A stretch of 64,000 nucleotides of DNA from Bacteroidota bacterium (GCA_023957335.1 JAMLHC010000001.1:124001-188000); one strand, 5' to 3'. Numbered from the stretch's first letter, positions 32,849-42,888 are shown. Numbers and translations are program-made. Notes: generated by a model from the sequence alone, not told the origin.

Positions 32849-35233
32849 CTATTCTATGATTATTCTACTTGCAGCCATTCTATTGCCCTTTATTACCTTC
32901 AGAATATAGATTCCGGCACTCAGGGTTCGGGTATTTAGCTGCATGCTCGGTTCAAAAGTAGTATAGCTGCTGATTAACCTGCCACTCAAATCATATATCT
33001 CACACTGCATATAGACCTTTGTTGATTCAACATCCAGATTACTGTATAAGTCATCAACAACCCGGATTTCATCTGCAATCGAGTTATGGCGAATGTTGAT
33101 GCCCGATACATTTTCCTGTTTTCTTTCCGGGAAAATTGAATTGGTGTTAAAATCAAATCCAAAGTGATCCGATGTTGTGCCATAACCAACATGTCCGCGC
33201 GGATCGTTCCCGTCAGGTCCTGAATCCGTCATAATGAGTTCATCAAGAACGCTTGTTTCGCCCATATCCTCTGAGGGTGGGTCATATTGATTACATCTGG
33301 AATAGGAGGCACTATACTGTTCATCTTCCGCATCAAAATCAATTTTTTGAATTATATTATCCGGATCTGATAGATCCGATTCATATACTATTGTTTCATA
33401 ATCATTTTCATCTTTGAATTTATAAACAAAATGGTCATTAACTGGTGGGTTCAAGTCCACCCTAATTGCAGGCAATACTATATCTTTTTTCAAGCGGGAT
33501 TGCTTTCCTAACTTTGCTATGGCTTTAAAAATCTCCGTGGCTTCGTCTTTATGATGAAAACGGCAATGGTACTTGATTTTATTTGTTTCATCCGTACTGA
33601 TTAATTTACCGTTGCCTGGGTCATACTCAATTTTCCAATCAGGGACATTTGTAGCATCGATATATATGAGGTAAACATTAGAAATATCATAAGTCGCTAA
33701 ATAAGTAGAGCTATTATTATCAAACAATGTAAACGGGTACATCGCCATGTCGCAGTCGCAGATTTGGGTATAATGTGGGGGTGAAACTCCACCGCCTCCA
33801 CCCGAGGTACATAAATCATAGCCATTTCCCAAGCCGTCCGGCAATATTACACTTGAAACACTTAATTGATAGGGCGCTAATTTGTACGCCCCTTTACCTC
33901 CAATGCCATTTTTGCCGGGTGAGATTCCTATCCACTTAGATTGGAAGCTGCCAAATCCTTCATAAAACTGTGATTTGCCTGCCAAGGTAGGATTCCCTGC
34001 TAATTGAATCGTTCCGGGTGCGCCTCCGTAACTGCCATCTCCACCTCCCGCTGCATCGCCAGGCTCTCCGCTGCCACCTATAGCTCCTGAGTAATATACA
34101 TCAGACCCTACAATGATACCCGTACCCCCCAAACCACCAAATCCTTGTTTACCACCCACTTGACCCGGTTCTCCATTTGCACCATTCGCGCCAGATACAT
34201 CTAACCACCTTGATATGTTTTGTTGTTGTCCGTCTCCGTCTTCAATATATTTGGTTTTGAGCAGTATGATACCACCACCTCTGGCTCCCCTACCTTGATT
34301 GCCTCCTTTACCTCCATCCAAGCCTACCGACCCGTCCATGCCCAGCTCCGGTATGGGGGCTCCGCTTGCTCCGCCTTTGCCTCCGTGTCCGCCTCCATTT
34401 CCGCCAACGCCTCCTTGGTATGCAACTCCAAAATCGATATAACCGGCATTACCCATAATTGCTATATAGCTCGGTGCATTAGGTAAGGGATAACTACCAA
34501 AAATGTTATTCGCTGAAGTGGGCTGAGTTACATTACTTGTTACCTGTGGATCTCCATCTGTTCCCAATGTTCCCGTATGTTTATTAACCTGGGCAGGATC
34601 CGGGGTTAAACATGGTTCAAAGTAAAGGGAGTACTCTCCGCCTCCATTACCGTCATAATATGTATCTCCGGGCGCACCTTGACCGCCCTGACCAAATAAA
34701 TAACCATCATCCGGCTTAAATCCACAGCCTTTTGCGCTTATAAAGGAATTCTTCATGGTGATACTATTTGTCTTTAATGCCAATACTCCTCCGGTATATC
34801 CATCCCATGGATGACATTTTACAAATACATTATCTAAAGTCAAATCCCCAAATTGCTCTAATTGAATTACCTGTACTCGGTCATTACCTGCTGTGGAATA
34901 ACCACGACTTAGCAAACTCACCTCTAACTCATCTCCGGAGGGGTTGACATTGATTATATCCACTTCTTCCCAATGACCAATATAGGTTGAACTGCCTATC
35001 ATCTGAATCACTATCGCTCGGTTGGATGCTGAAAATGAACCTGAAATTGTATTTGGGGCTAAATTTAACTTCATATTGGCACCCCATGCCGTAATCGTGG
35101 TTACTTGTGCACGGTTGTCGTCCGCATACCATTCGCCTGGACTCGGATTAGCCCGCGTCATGGACGGATACCCCATCATAAACTGTCCCCACGACAGTCC
35201 CGAAAATAAGGTAAGTATGCCCATCAATAGCAT
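32849..35233 (-). CDS. Glycine-rich secreted protein with type A T9SS sorting domain
   Basis: A 794-residue protein from ATG 35233. The signal peptide is MLLMGILTLFSGLSWGQ. An N-terminal strand-rich region (AIVIQMIGSSTYIGHWEEVD, RVQVIQLEQFGDLTLDNVF) is followed by about 250 residues dominated by Gly (GGVGGNGGGHGGKGG, GGKGGNQGRGARGGG, AAGGGDGSYGGAPG), then a Cys-containing region and a type A sorting domain (MQCEIYDLSGRLISS, LSAGIYILKVIKGNRM, ending IIIE). The layout matches the protein at 54623-56560. An upstream in-frame GTG (35311) would add a THTHTH tract encoded by a (TG)20 microsatellite, but then lacks a proper signal peptide start. First gene of a two-gene unit with the gene at 30390. 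Confidence 0.85.
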   Translation of the reverse strand: MLLMGILTLFSGLSWGQFMMGYPSMTRANPSPGEWYADDNRAQVTTITAWGANMKLNLAPNTISGSFSASNRAIVIQMIGSSTYIGHWEEVDIINVNPSGDELEVSLLSRGYSTAGNDRVQVIQLEQFGDLTLDNVFVKCHPWDGYTGGVLALKTNSITMKNSFISAKGCGFKPDDGYLFGQGGQGAPGDTYYDGNGGGEYSLYFEPCLTPDPAQVNKHTGTLGTDGDPQVTSNVTQPTSANNIFGSYPLPNAPSYIAIMGNAGYIDFGVAYQGGVGGNGGGHGGKGGASGAPIPELGMDGSVGLDGGKGGNQGRGARGGGIILLKTKYIEDGDGQQQNISRWLDVSGANGANGEPGQVGGKQGFGGLGGTGIIVGSDVYYSGAIGGSGEPGDAAGGGDGSYGGAPGTIQLAGNPTLAGKSQFYEGFGSFQSKWIGISPGKNGIGGKGAYKLAPYQLSVSSVILPDGLGNGYDLCTSGGGGGVSPPHYTQICDCDMAMYPFTLFDNNSSTYLATYDISNVYLIYIDATNVPDWKIEYDPGNGKLISTDETNKIKYHCRFHHKDEATEIFKAIAKLGKQSRLKKDIVLPAIRVDLNPPVNDHFVYKFKDENDYETIVYESDLSDPDNIIQKIDFDAEDEQYSASYSRCNQYDPPSEDMGETSVLDELIMTDSGPDGNDPRGHVGYGTTSDHFGFDFNTNSIFPERKQENVSGINIRHNSIADEIRVVDDLYSNLDVESTKVYMQCEIYDLSGRLISSYTTFEPSMQLNTRTLSAGIYILKVIKGNRMAASRIIIE

Positions 35234-35252
35234 AGCCTTTTTACGATTAACC

Positions 35253-35298
<46 letters not shown>

Positions 35299-35367
35299 CA
35301 CCGCTGAACACACTCTACGATGATTTTGTAATAATTGTTTCATATCGGTATGTTTTTAAGTGAACTT

Positions 35368-35375
35368 CAAAGTTA
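35368..35375 (-). promoter_or_regulatory. -7 box (TAACTTTG, minus strand) of the T9SS cargo operon
   Basis: CAAAGTTA on the plus strand; a TTTG -33 element (CAAA at 35397-35400) lies 21 nt upstream. Predicted leader to ATG 35233 is about 125 nt and contains the (CA)20 tract. Confidence 0.6.
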
Positions 35376-35555
35376 AAACTATTTTTTTGATAAAAACAAA
35401 TTTTTGAGGGATAAAAATAAATCACCCAATTCATTCCGCCATGCCAAAGCACCTAAAATACTTGCAAACAACTGTGGATTTATATACTCTCGCAACTTCT
35501 CACGTTTATACATAGATATTTATCCATTAGCAAAAACCACAGTAGTATATTATAT

Positions 35556-35563
35556 TACTTTTG
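35556..35563 (+). promoter_or_regulatory. -7 box (TACTTTTG) of the CDF transporter gene
   Basis: Exact TAnnTTTG, 16 nt before ATG 35580. Confidence 0.6.
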
Positions 35564-35579
35564 ACACCTTGTTTTTGAT

Positions 35580-36467
35580 ATGTCAATCATCCTAAACAAT
35601 TATAAAAACAAAGCGATTAATACTGCAATTTTCAGTATTTTATCAAACGCTTGTTTGGCTATTATCAAATGGTTGGCGGGTATTTTTGGCAACTCTTATG
35701 CATTAATTGCTGATGCAATCGAATCAACGACAGACACTTTTGCTTCACTATTGGTATTATTTGGAATCAAATACACACAAAAACCTGCAGATGCCAACCA
35801 TCCTTATGGACATGGACGACTTGAACCTTTGATAACCTTTATGGTGGTGGCTTTTTTGGTCATTTCTGCCATGCTGATTACATTTCAAAGTATAGAAAAT
35901 ATTGGCACTCCACATGATAGTCCTAAGTTGTTTACACTTTTTATTCTTGCGCCCATTATCATTTGGAAAGAAATCTCTTATCAGTTAGTCATTCGCAGAG
36001 CAAAACTCATAGGCAGCACAGTACTCAAGGCAGATGCATGGCACCATCGTAGCGATGCAATTACGTCTGTAGCTGCATTCATCGGCATTAGTATTGCACT
36101 GATTTTAGGGAAAGGATTTGAATCTGCGGATGATTGGGCTGCTTTATTTTCAGCCGGTTTTATATTTTATAATGCATACAGGATTTTTCGTCCTGCTTTG
36201 GGTGAAATCATGGATGAGCATTTGTATGATGATTTAGTCAAAAATATTCGCAAAATTTCTGCTACCATTGAGGGTGTTATTGATACAGAGAAATGTTTGA
36301 TTCGCAAAACCGGTACAACCTACTTTGCAGATTTACATATCACAGTTGACGCACATATTACGGTCAAAGAAGGTCATGACATCGCTCATGCCCTGAAAGA
36401 AAAACTAAAAGTAGAAATTCCCCAACTTGAAGATATACTCATTCACGTTGAGCCTAACGAATATTAA
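35580..36467 (+). CDS. Cation diffusion facilitator (CDF) family metal exporter
   Basis: A 295-residue inner-membrane divalent-metal/proton antiporter. About six hydrophobic segments are present. Family motifs: NSYALIADAIESTTDTFASL (metal-site Asp residues in helix II), HPYGHGRLEPL, and WHHRSDAITSVAAFIG (His and Asp of helix V). The last ~85 residues form the cytoplasmic ferredoxin-like domain (YFADLHITVDAHITVKEGHDIAHALKEKL, read in two segments, ending DILIHVEP). Likely substrate Zn2+, Fe2+ or similar; not decidable from sequence. Confidence 0.94.
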   Translation: MSIILNNYKNKAINTAIFSILSNACLAIIKWLAGIFGNSYALIADAIESTTDTFASLLVLFGIKYTQKPADANHPYGHGRLEPLITFMVVAFLVISAMLITFQSIENIGTPHDSPKLFTLFILAPIIIWKEISYQLVIRRAKLIGSTVLKADAWHHRSDAITSVAAFIGISIALILGKGFESADDWAALFSAGFIFYNAYRIFRPALGEIMDEHLYDDLVKNIRKISATIEGVIDTEKCLIRKTGTTYFADLHITVDAHITVKEGHDIAHALKEKLKVEIPQLEDILIHVEPNEY

Positions 36468-36585
36468 AGATTTTACCGTATCATTCAGAATGACACTGGA
36501 ACATTAGGACAGATTAACTTTCTACCCGTTATTTCTTTGAATTTCAGGTAAAACAATTGCTGCACTGCACCAAAACTTTGTTTAA

Positions 36586-37200
36586 TCAACCAATCTTTAT
36601 CTGCACCCATTGTAACATAAAAAGTTCTCGTGCAATTTGTTCAAACTGTGAAGTATTATTTACAGGGACAGCCATTATCAAACAGCCTTTCTCGTTATAC
36701 ACTTGTTCGTCAATCCTCGCTTGACTTTGTCGCGCCAACTGCCAAGCCATAGGCTCGTCAACATAATCAAACTCTATTTTATAATATGCCTCTATTTGTT
36801 TTTCAACAATTTGCGTTTGTTCTAATGCAAGTTTTGCCGTTTCACTATAGGCTTCAATAAGTCCCGGCACACCTAAAAGTTTTCCGCCAAAATAACGGAC
36901 AACAATGACAAGCACATTGGTCAAATCAAATGCTTGTATTTGTCGCAAGATAGGTCTGCCGGCTGTGTTGGCAGGTTCGCCATCGTCATTATAGCGTTGA
37001 TTGCTTTTATCAATATTAAGAATGTATGCATAGCACCAATGAGTGGCATCGGGATATTGCTGTTTGATGACTCCTAAATGTTGTTTAAAATCGTCTTCGC
37101 TTGATATGGGGAAAAGATAAGCATAAAACTTACTTCCTCTGACATTGAGCCTTGATTCAGCAGCCTGTACCGGAATTTTGTAAGTGCTTTCAAATAACAT
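36586..37200 (-). CDS. YigZ/IMPACT family protein
   Basis: A 204-residue protein with the UPF0029/IMPACT N-terminal domain: ESRLNVRGSKFYAYLFPI, PDATHWCYAYIL, RYNDDGEPANTAGRPIL and VIVVRYFGGKLLGVPGLIEAYSETAKLAL (in two segments). A C-terminal ferredoxin-like DUF1949-type domain follows. The family is conserved but its function in bacteria is poorly defined. ATG 37200 overlaps the 3' end of ribD by 11 nt, indicating co-transcription. Confidence 0.92.
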   Translation of the reverse strand: MLFESTYKIPVQAAESRLNVRGSKFYAYLFPISSEDDFKQHLGVIKQQYPDATHWCYAYILNIDKSNQRYNDDGEPANTAGRPILRQIQAFDLTNVLVIVVRYFGGKLLGVPGLIEAYSETAKLALEQTQIVEKQIEAYYKIEFDYVDEPMAWQLARQSQARIDEQVYNEKGCLIMAVPVNNTSQFEQIARELFMLQWVQIKIG

Positions 37201-38239
37201 TTTTATACAAAATCTTCAATGTATCGTCAGATAAATCTTCATTCTCCCAATTTCCTTCGGGCAAACACGGTGCTTGGAGTCCGTTGTTAAAATATTTATT
37301 TTTGGATTGCAGCACCCTCACCTCATCCCAGAATCCGAACTGTAAAAAATTATCGAGAACACTCCTTCCGCCTTCTACCACAACAGAACTCATTCCTTGT
37401 TGTAACAAAAAAGCAAGAACATGACCGAGATTACCGGTTTCTATTTCAACAAGTTCTGCATTTTTGACATGCCCTATTTTATGTTTATTTCCAATCAAAT
37501 AGGTTGGAATATTCAAATCAAAAAAAGGCAAATTATAATAGGATTCATCTGCATTCCCCAACACGACCCTTGTGGGGTTTGCACCTGTCCAAAAGCGGTT
37601 GTTGAGCAAGGGGCTGTCATTCAAAAGGGTGTTTTTCCCTATCAGAAAAGCGGATTCTTCACTTCGCCATCTATGTACCAGCAGTTGCGCCATGGAACCG
37701 CTGATTTGTTTCTGCCCATTTGATTTGCCGGCAATAAACCCATCAATAGTTTCTGCCCATTTGAGAATAATATAGGGTCTTTTAAGTGTTTGATTGCATA
37801 AAAACCTTCGATTTGCAAATGCCGCTTGATGTTGCAAAACACCAACTTCTACCAATACGCCAGCACTCTTTAATCGTTCCACTCCTTTGCCGCTCACTTT
37901 TTCATAGGGGTCAAGTTGTGCCACCACTACATGTGGAATTTTATTTTCAATAATCAAATCCGTGCAAGGAGGTGTTTTCCCAAAATGACAACAGGGTTCC
38001 AGCGTTACATAGAGCGTAGATTGACTCAAAAATTGTCGATCATTTTCTGACACACTTTGCATTGCTTCCACTTCGGCATGTGCGGCTCCATATTTAGTGT
38101 GATACCCTTCGCCAATGATTCTATTTTCATAAACAATTACACAACCCACCAAAGGATTGGTGAGCGTATTCCCTAATCCTTTCAATGAAAGGTCAAGGGC
38201 ACGTTGCATGTATTGTTCAGCAGAGCTATACACATTCAC
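37190..38239 (-). CDS. ribD: Riboflavin biosynthesis deaminase/reductase RibD
   Basis: Bifunctional enzyme catalysing the second and third steps of riboflavin synthesis (deamination, then NADPH-dependent reduction of the ribosyl side chain). The N-terminal deaminase domain has MQRALDLSLKGLGNTLTNP, zinc ligands in GAAHAEVEAM and LEPCCHFGKTPPCTDLI. The C-terminal reductase domain starts near RPYIILKWAETIDGFIAG and includes SSVVVEGGRSVLDNFL. GTG 38239 lies 3 nt after the pyrE stop; an internal ATG (38209) is a less likely alternative. Other rib genes are not in the window. Confidence 0.95.
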   Translation of the reverse strand: MNVYSSAEQYMQRALDLSLKGLGNTLTNPLVGCVIVYENRIIGEGYHTKYGAAHAEVEAMQSVSENDRQFLSQSTLYVTLEPCCHFGKTPPCTDLIIENKIPHVVVAQLDPYEKVSGKGVERLKSAGVLVEVGVLQHQAAFANRRFLCNQTLKRPYIILKWAETIDGFIAGKSNGQKQISGSMAQLLVHRWRSEESAFLIGKNTLLNDSPLLNNRFWTGANPTRVVLGNADESYYNLPFFDLNIPTYLIGNKHKIGHVKNAELVEIETGNLGHVLAFLLQQGMSSVVVEGGRSVLDNFLQFGFWDEVRVLQSKNKYFNNGLQAPCLPEGNWENEDLSDDTLKILYKNVI

Positions 38240-38242
38240 ACA

Positions 38243-38890
38243 TTATTGATGAGTAGCCGCCCATGCAACAGGGTCTGTACTCCAAGATTCAAGTGCTACT
38301 TTGTTTTGTGAAGTTACATAGCCTGATTTAACAGCTTCTTCCAACAAAACTGCATAGTTGCTCAAATAAATATAAGGACAGCCTGCTTGTTTAAATCGGT
38401 CCAAAGCATCAGAGAAACCGTAAGTAAAAATTGAAACCAACCCAAGTGCGTGTCCACCACTTTGTCGCAGATTTTCCAAAGCAGCCAGACTGCTCTTTCC
38501 GGTGGAAACGAGATCTTCGATCAGCACTACTTTTGCACCCTCTTTCATATAGCCTTCCACTGAGTTTTTCATACCGTGTTTTTTGGGTTCCGGTCTGATA
38601 TATACATACGGCAATCTCATTGCTTCTGCTATCAAAGCACCTTGTGCAATTCCTGCTGTTGCTATCCCTGCAATACACTCCACTTCAGGAAAATTATCGC
38701 GAATAATTTTGACAAACATATCGCGGATATAGGTGCGAACCTCGGGATATGAAAGTGTTACTCTATTGTCACAATAAATGGGAGAAAGCAAGCCGGATGT
38801 CCATGTAAAAGGATTGTCAGGACTCAGTTTTACAGCTTTAACTTCAAGCAAGTATTTTGCTACTTTTGCGGATATTTCTTTGTCAATCAT
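38243..38890 (-). CDS. pyrE: Orotate phosphoribosyltransferase
   Basis: Joins orotate to PRPP to make OMP in UMP synthesis. The 215-residue product has PFTWTSGLLSPIYCDNR near the N terminus, YVYIRPEPKKHGMKNSVEG (the catalytic loop lysines) and the PRPP-binding motif VVLIEDLVSTGKSS. ATG 38890 is used because a TAATTTTG box lies 7 nt upstream; the TTG at 38896 is too near the box. Its start codon overlaps the divergent NUDIX start by 2 nt (CATG at 38888-38891). Head of the pyrE-ribD-yigZ unit. Confidence 0.95.
   Translation of the reverse strand: MIDKEISAKVAKYLLEVKAVKLSPDNPFTWTSGLLSPIYCDNRVTLSYPEVRTYIRDMFVKIIRDNFPEVECIAGIATAGIAQGALIAEAMRLPYVYIRPEPKKHGMKNSVEGYMKEGAKVVLIEDLVSTGKSSLAALENLRQSGGHALGLVSIFTYGFSDALDRFKQAGCPYIYLSNYAVLLEEAVKSGYVTSQNKVALESWSTDPVAWAATHQ
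38861..38868 (+). promoter_or_regulatory. -7 box (TACTTTTG) of the NUDIX gene
   Basis: Exact TAnnTTTG, 20 nt before ATG 38889, inside the first codons of divergent pyrE. Confidence 0.6.
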
Positions 38891-39482
38891 GAGCAAACAA
38901 AATTATACTATTTTCATTAACCAATGTTCGATTACATTAGTTCCTGTAGCTCAAAAAATCAATCTTAATATCCCACTTGCTCAGTTCAAAAATTATGTTC
39001 ATCAGTGTTTGACAAAAGACAATCAATATGAGGCACATTACAAGCTCAACATTAGTTCCCCAAGTAAATTTATTCAACTTTTAATCAAAGAGTATAAATT
39101 TATTCAAGCTGCCGGTGGGATTGTAGAAGAAGACGGTCAATACTTATACATCAAGCGTTTTGACAGATGGGATTTGCCCAAAGGCAAGTTAGAAAAAGGC
39201 GAAACAATAAGAAATGCTGCTATTAGAGAGGTTGAAGAAGAGTGCGGTGTGCGCAACTTGAGAATTATCAAGGAACTACCATGCAGCTATCATATCTATT
39301 TATTTCAAAATCAACCCGCATTGAAGGAAACATTCTGGTTTCTGATGCAATCCACAGAAAAAATTACGAACCTTCTCCCGCAAACGGAGGAAGGCATTAC
39401 TGATGTACAATTTGCCGACAAAGACTTTTTATTGCAACCTGACACACGAACTTATTCGAGCCTAAAACAACTCTTTATGTAA
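38889..39482 (+). CDS. NUDIX hydrolase
   Basis: A 197-residue protein. The first ~70 residues form a small N-terminal domain of unknown type. The NUDIX domain follows with the Nudix box GKLEKGETIRNAAIREVEEECGV read in two parts: GKLEKGETIRNAA and REVEEECGV (catalytic Glu residues present), after AAGGIVEEDGQYLYIKR and DLPKG. Probably a nucleoside di/triphosphate or related pyrophosphate hydrolase. The ATG at 38889 is inside a longer frame; it is chosen for its promoter. Start codons of this gene and pyrE share the AT of CATG. Confidence 0.9.
   Translation: MSKQNYTIFINQCSITLVPVAQKINLNIPLAQFKNYVHQCLTKDNQYEAHYKLNISSPSKFIQLLIKEYKFIQAAGGIVEEDGQYLYIKRFDRWDLPKGKLEKGETIRNAAIREVEEECGVRNLRIIKELPCSYHIYLFQNQPALKETFWFLMQSTEKITNLLPQTEEGITDVQFADKDFLLQPDTRTYSSLKQLFM
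38898..38905 (-). promoter_or_regulatory. -7 box (TAATTTTG, minus strand) of pyrE
   Basis: CAAAATTA on the plus strand, 7 nt before pyrE ATG 38890 and inside the NUDIX coding region. Confidence 0.6.
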
Positions 39483-39551
39483 TAAATTCAAGCCGGTATT
39501 GCAATCATACTTTTTCTAAGCATACACTTGCGAGCGACAAGCGTCTTAAGA

Positions 39552-40847
39552 TTATTTCACAACTACAAGATAGTAGTTCTTTTTGCCTTTTTGTACAAGC
39601 AAAAACTTATTGAATAAGAGCCGGTTATCATCAACTATGGCTTCTATTTCACTCCATTTTTCCTTGTTAAAACTGACAGCGCCTGCTTGTATCATCTTTC
39701 TTGCCTCACCTTTAGACGGGAAAATCTGAGTTTCAACAGCAAGCAATTCCAACACTGCAAGCCCTGACTTTAATTTGTCTTTAGCGATTTCAAAAGTCGG
39801 AACACCATCCATTGCACTCAAAAAAGTTTTTTCTCCAAGCGTTAAAATCTCTTTCGGGTCTGAATTTCCAAATAAAATTTGCGAAGCTCTCACTGCTGTT
39901 TCATATTCTTCAGCAGAATGTACAAGCGTAGTTATTTCTTTAGCAAGTGTTTTCTGCAACAATCTTAAATGTGGTTCTTGTTTGTGTTGTTCAATTAGTG
40001 TCAGCGTTTCATCTTGGGTAAATTCAGTAAAAACCTTAACTAATTTTTCAGCATCATCATCGCTCACATTCAGCCAGAATTGATAGAAAGAATATGGACT
40101 TGTTTTTTGGGAATCAAGCCAAATATTCCCCGCTTCGGATTTGCCGAATTTTGTACCATCTGCTTTTGTCAACAAAGGAGCCGTGAGCGCAAACGCCTCT
40201 CCACCAGCCATCCTTCTGACAAGTTCAGTTCCGGTGGTTATATTTCCCCATTGGTCACTCCCTCCCATTTGCAGTTTTACGCCTTTGTTTTTGTATAAAT
40301 AATAAAAGTCATACCCTTGGATGAGTTGGTAAGAAAATTCAGTAAACGAAATACCTGTTTCTAAACGAGTTTTGACCGAATCTTTTGCCATCATATAGCT
40401 TATAGAAATGTGTTTCCCCACATCTCTGATAAAGTCTAAAAAGCTAAAATCCTTGAACCAATCATAATTATTCACCATTTGGGCAGCATTGGATGTAGAA
40501 TCAAAATCTAAGAATTTCTCCAATTGTTTTTTAATGGCAGCTTGGTTTTTCTGCAGTAAATCCTTGCTTAACAAATTGCGCTCTGAAGATTTTCCTGAGG
40601 GGTCTCCTATCATTCCGGTTGCACCACCAACAAGTGCAACGGGTTTATGTCCAGCCTTTTGCAATTTGCGCAACAAAGTAATAGCGACCAAGTTCCCTAC
40701 ATGCAGACTGTCTGCCGTAGGGTCAAAACCGACATAGCCGCTTACCTGTTCGGTTTGTAATAATTTTTCAGTTTCGGGGAAAGTGTCATGCACCAGTCCT
40801 CGCCAGCGCAACTCCTCTACAAGATTATATTTTGGAACAAAAGACAT
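39552..40847 (-). CDS. tyrS: Tyrosyl-tRNA synthetase
   Basis: Charges tRNA-Tyr. The 431-residue product has the class I HIGH-like motif [10 protein letters not shown], the KMSKS-like GTKFGKS, and tyrosine-binding QLIQGYDF and [11 protein letters not shown]-terminal S4 RNA-binding domain (about 365-431: [18 protein letters not shown]) is present. Length and domain order are standard for the bacterial TyrRS. It starts 5 nt after pyrD stop, so the two are likely co-transcribed. Confidence 0.97.
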   Translation of the reverse strand: MSFVPKYNLVEELRWRGLVHDTFPETEKLLQTEQVSGYVGFDPTADSLHVGNLVAITLLRKLQKAGHKPVALVGGATGMIGDPSGKSSERNLLSKDLLQKNQAAIKKQLEKFLDFDSTSNAAQMVNNYDWFKDFSFLDFIRDVGKHISISYMMAKDSVKTRLETGISFTEFSYQLIQGYDFYYLYKNKGVKLQMGGSDQWGNITTGTELVRRMAGGEAFALTAPLLTKADGTKFGKSEAGNIWLDSQKTSPYSFYQFWLNVSDDDAEKLVKVFTEFTQDETLTLIEQHKQEPHLRLLQKTLAKEITTLVHSAEEYETAVRASQILFGNSDPKEILTLGEKTFLSAMDGVPTFEIAKDKLKSGLAVLELLAVETQIFPSKGEARKMIQAGAVSFNKEKWSEIEAIVDDNRLLFNKFLLVQKGKKNYYLVVVK

Positions 40848-40852
40848 TTGAA

Positions 40853-41917
40853 TTATGAATGTTGAGTTTTAGTTGATGAATCTCGAATTTCTTTTAATAT
40901 ATCGCCAATTAATGCAGGTCCTTTATAGACAAAGCCAGTGTAAATTTGAACAAGGTCTGCGCCTGCTTCTATTTTCTTAAGGGCATCTTTTCCTGAAAAT
41001 ATACCGCCTACACCCATAATGACCTTATCCTGAGCTAACATTTGGCGAGCTTTGGCAAGAATTTCGGTTGATTTTTCAAATACCGGCTTACCGCTCAACC
41101 CACCGGCTCCCATAGACTCTATTTCATTTGTATCTGTATTTAGTCCTGTTCTGCTGATGGTGGTATTGGTCAATACTACACCTTCAACTGTGGTATTATT
41201 GATATAGTGAATAATTTCCGTAAGCTGTTGGTCTGAAATGTCCGGAGCAAATTTAATTAATACAGGAACGTGTATTTTTCCTTGTTTATCAAGGTCTTTT
41301 CTTGCTTTTAGTATTGGTGTAACAATTTGTTCTAATTCATTGGTACTCTGCAAATCTCTCAACCCCGGTGTATTGGGTGAACTTACATTGATTACAAAAT
41401 AGTCCACATAATTATAAAGTGCTTCGAAGCATATCAAATAGTCATTTGCAGCAAATTGATTATCTGTCAACTTATTCTTTCCGATGTTTCCTCCCACGAC
41501 CAATCCCTGAGGGCGATTTTTCAATCTGGTTTTCATTGCCTCCACGCCTTGGTTATTAAAACCCATGCGGTTGATAAGTGCGTGGTCTTTTACAAGTCTG
41601 AACAGTCGGGGCTTGGGGTTTCCATTTTGCGGCTTGGGAGTTACAGTGCCAACTTCAACAAATCCAAATCCGAGCTTTTTCCAGACCTTGAGATATCTGG
41701 CGTCTTTGTCAAAACCTGCTGCTAACCCCACGATATTAGGAAACTCAATACCCAGTATGCGCTTGGATTGTACACCATTAGTCAGATGTCCCATAGACCT
41801 CTTAATAAAATTAAGCGCAAAAGGGATATAACTCAGACAAACCAAAATAGACATGGTGAAATGATGTGCCCTTTCGGGTTTCATCATAAAAAGGATTTTC
41901 CTTGCAAGGTTAAACAT
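40853..41917 (-). CDS. pyrD: Dihydroorotate dehydrogenase (quinone), class 2
   Basis: Oxidises dihydroorotate to orotate and passes electrons to quinone at the inner membrane. The 354-residue product starts with a membrane-associating helix ([20 protein letters not shown]), then [22 protein letters not shown] (two parts), [40 protein letters not shown] (catalytic Ser) and [29 protein letters not shown] (VGGIFSG and [12 protein letters not shown]). ATG 41917 follows the -7 box at 41942-41949; the longer TTG reading lies in that box. Confidence 0.95.
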   Translation of the reverse strand: MFNLARKILFMMKPERAHHFTMSILVCLSYIPFALNFIKRSMGHLTNGVQSKRILGIEFPNIVGLAAGFDKDARYLKVWKKLGFGFVEVGTVTPKPQNGNPKPRLFRLVKDHALINRMGFNNQGVEAMKTRLKNRPQGLVVGGNIGKNKLTDNQFAANDYLICFEALYNYVDYFVINVSSPNTPGLRDLQSTNELEQIVTPILKARKDLDKQGKIHVPVLIKFAPDISDQQLTEIIHYINNTTVEGVVLTNTTISRTGLNTDTNEIESMGAGGLSGKPVFEKSTEILAKARQMLAQDKVIMGVGGIFSGKDALKKIEAGADLVQIYTGFVYKGPALIGDILKEIRDSSTKTQHS

Positions 41918-41941
41918 ATACAGGTTCGCAACAAAAGCCTG

Positions 41942-41949
41942 CAAAAATA
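41942..41949 (-). promoter_or_regulatory. -7 box (TATTTTTG, minus strand) of pyrD-tyrS
   Basis: CAAAAATA on the plus strand, 24 nt before ATG 41917. Confidence 0.55.
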
Positions 41950-42047
41950 ACCAAAGTAGTTGTTTGCTGCCAATAAGATAAAAGATAAATCAACAACATA
42001 GAATGATTTTAAATTACAAAAAAAAATTGGGTATTTGCTAAGAATGA

Positions 42048-42055
42048 TAATTTTG
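42048..42055 (+). promoter_or_regulatory. -7 box (TAATTTTG) of the sdh operon
   Basis: Exact TAnnTTTG with TTG at 42027-42029 (spacing 18) as -33 element; ATG 42084 follows after 28 nt. Confidence 0.65.
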
Positions 42056-42083
42056 CCGGTGTCAAAAACATTACATACACAAC

Positions 42084-42866
42084 ATGAGTTCACTATCAAT
42101 ATTTTTTAATTCATCCGTAGGGAAAAAGGTCCTAATGTCATTAACAGGTATTTTCCTTATGCTTTTTCTCGTAATTCATTTATTGGGCAATCTTCAACTA
42201 TTGAAACATGACGGGGGATATGCTTTCAACACTTACGCAGCTTTCATGACTTCCAATCCCCTAATTAAAGTTGTATCGTGGGGCACCTATATTATTATTC
42301 TAATTCATGCCATTAGAGGTATTACATTAGAAATAACCAACAAAAACAAGCGTTCCAATAAATATGTGGTAGCGCACTACCATAGGAGCACACATTGGAC
42401 AGCGCGTAAAATGGGATTGTTAGGCGCCATTATTTTACTTTTTATCATCCTACACATGAGTGATTTCTGGTGGCAATATAAATTTGGAGAAACTCCTTGG
42501 TCTAAATACACTGTAGAACTGACTACAGGAAATATCAGTAGTCCATCAGATGTTACAGGAAGCGGTTTTACTAAATACACACGATATACAGATGCATCCA
42601 ATGCAAGCGAAATTGTCATAGCAAAAGATTTATATAAGAAAGTAGTGGAGACATTCTCCAATATTTACTTTGTGTTATTTTATGCTATTTCTATGCTTGC
42701 CATAGCCTTTCACTTATGGCATGGATTCAAAAGTTCATTTCAGTCTCTTGGGCTTAATCACCCAAAATATAACCCATTAATCAAAGGTGTAGGAACAGCA
42801 TTTTCAATCATTATTCCAATTCTCTTTGCCATCATTCCTATTCTTATGTATTTTACTCACCAATAA
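42084..42866 (+). CDS. sdhC: Succinate dehydrogenase/fumarate reductase cytochrome b subunit
   Basis: Membrane anchor of complex II, a single ~260-residue five-helix protein of the type used by Bacteroidota, where C and D functions are fused. Hydrophobic segments include VLMSLTGIFLMLFLVIHLLGN, VSWGTYIIILIHAI, LLGAIILLFIILHMSDFW, VLFYAISMLAIAFHLWHGF and IIIPILFAIIPILMYF. His residues in VIHLLGN, LIHAIRG, ILHMSDFW and AFHLWHGF are likely heme ligands. It heads sdhC-sdhA-sdhB with short spacings (22 and 6 nt). Confidence 0.95.
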   Translation: MSSLSIFFNSSVGKKVLMSLTGIFLMLFLVIHLLGNLQLLKHDGGYAFNTYAAFMTSNPLIKVVSWGTYIIILIHAIRGITLEITNKNKRSNKYVVAHYHRSTHWTARKMGLLGAIILLFIILHMSDFWWQYKFGETPWSKYTVELTTGNISSPSDVTGSGFTKYTRYTDASNASEIVIAKDLYKKVVETFSNIYFVLFYAISMLAIAFHLWHGFKSSFQSLGLNHPKYNPLIKGVGTAFSIIIPILFAIIPILMYFTHQ

Positions 42867-42888
42867 ACCCTATTAGAAACGAAAATTT

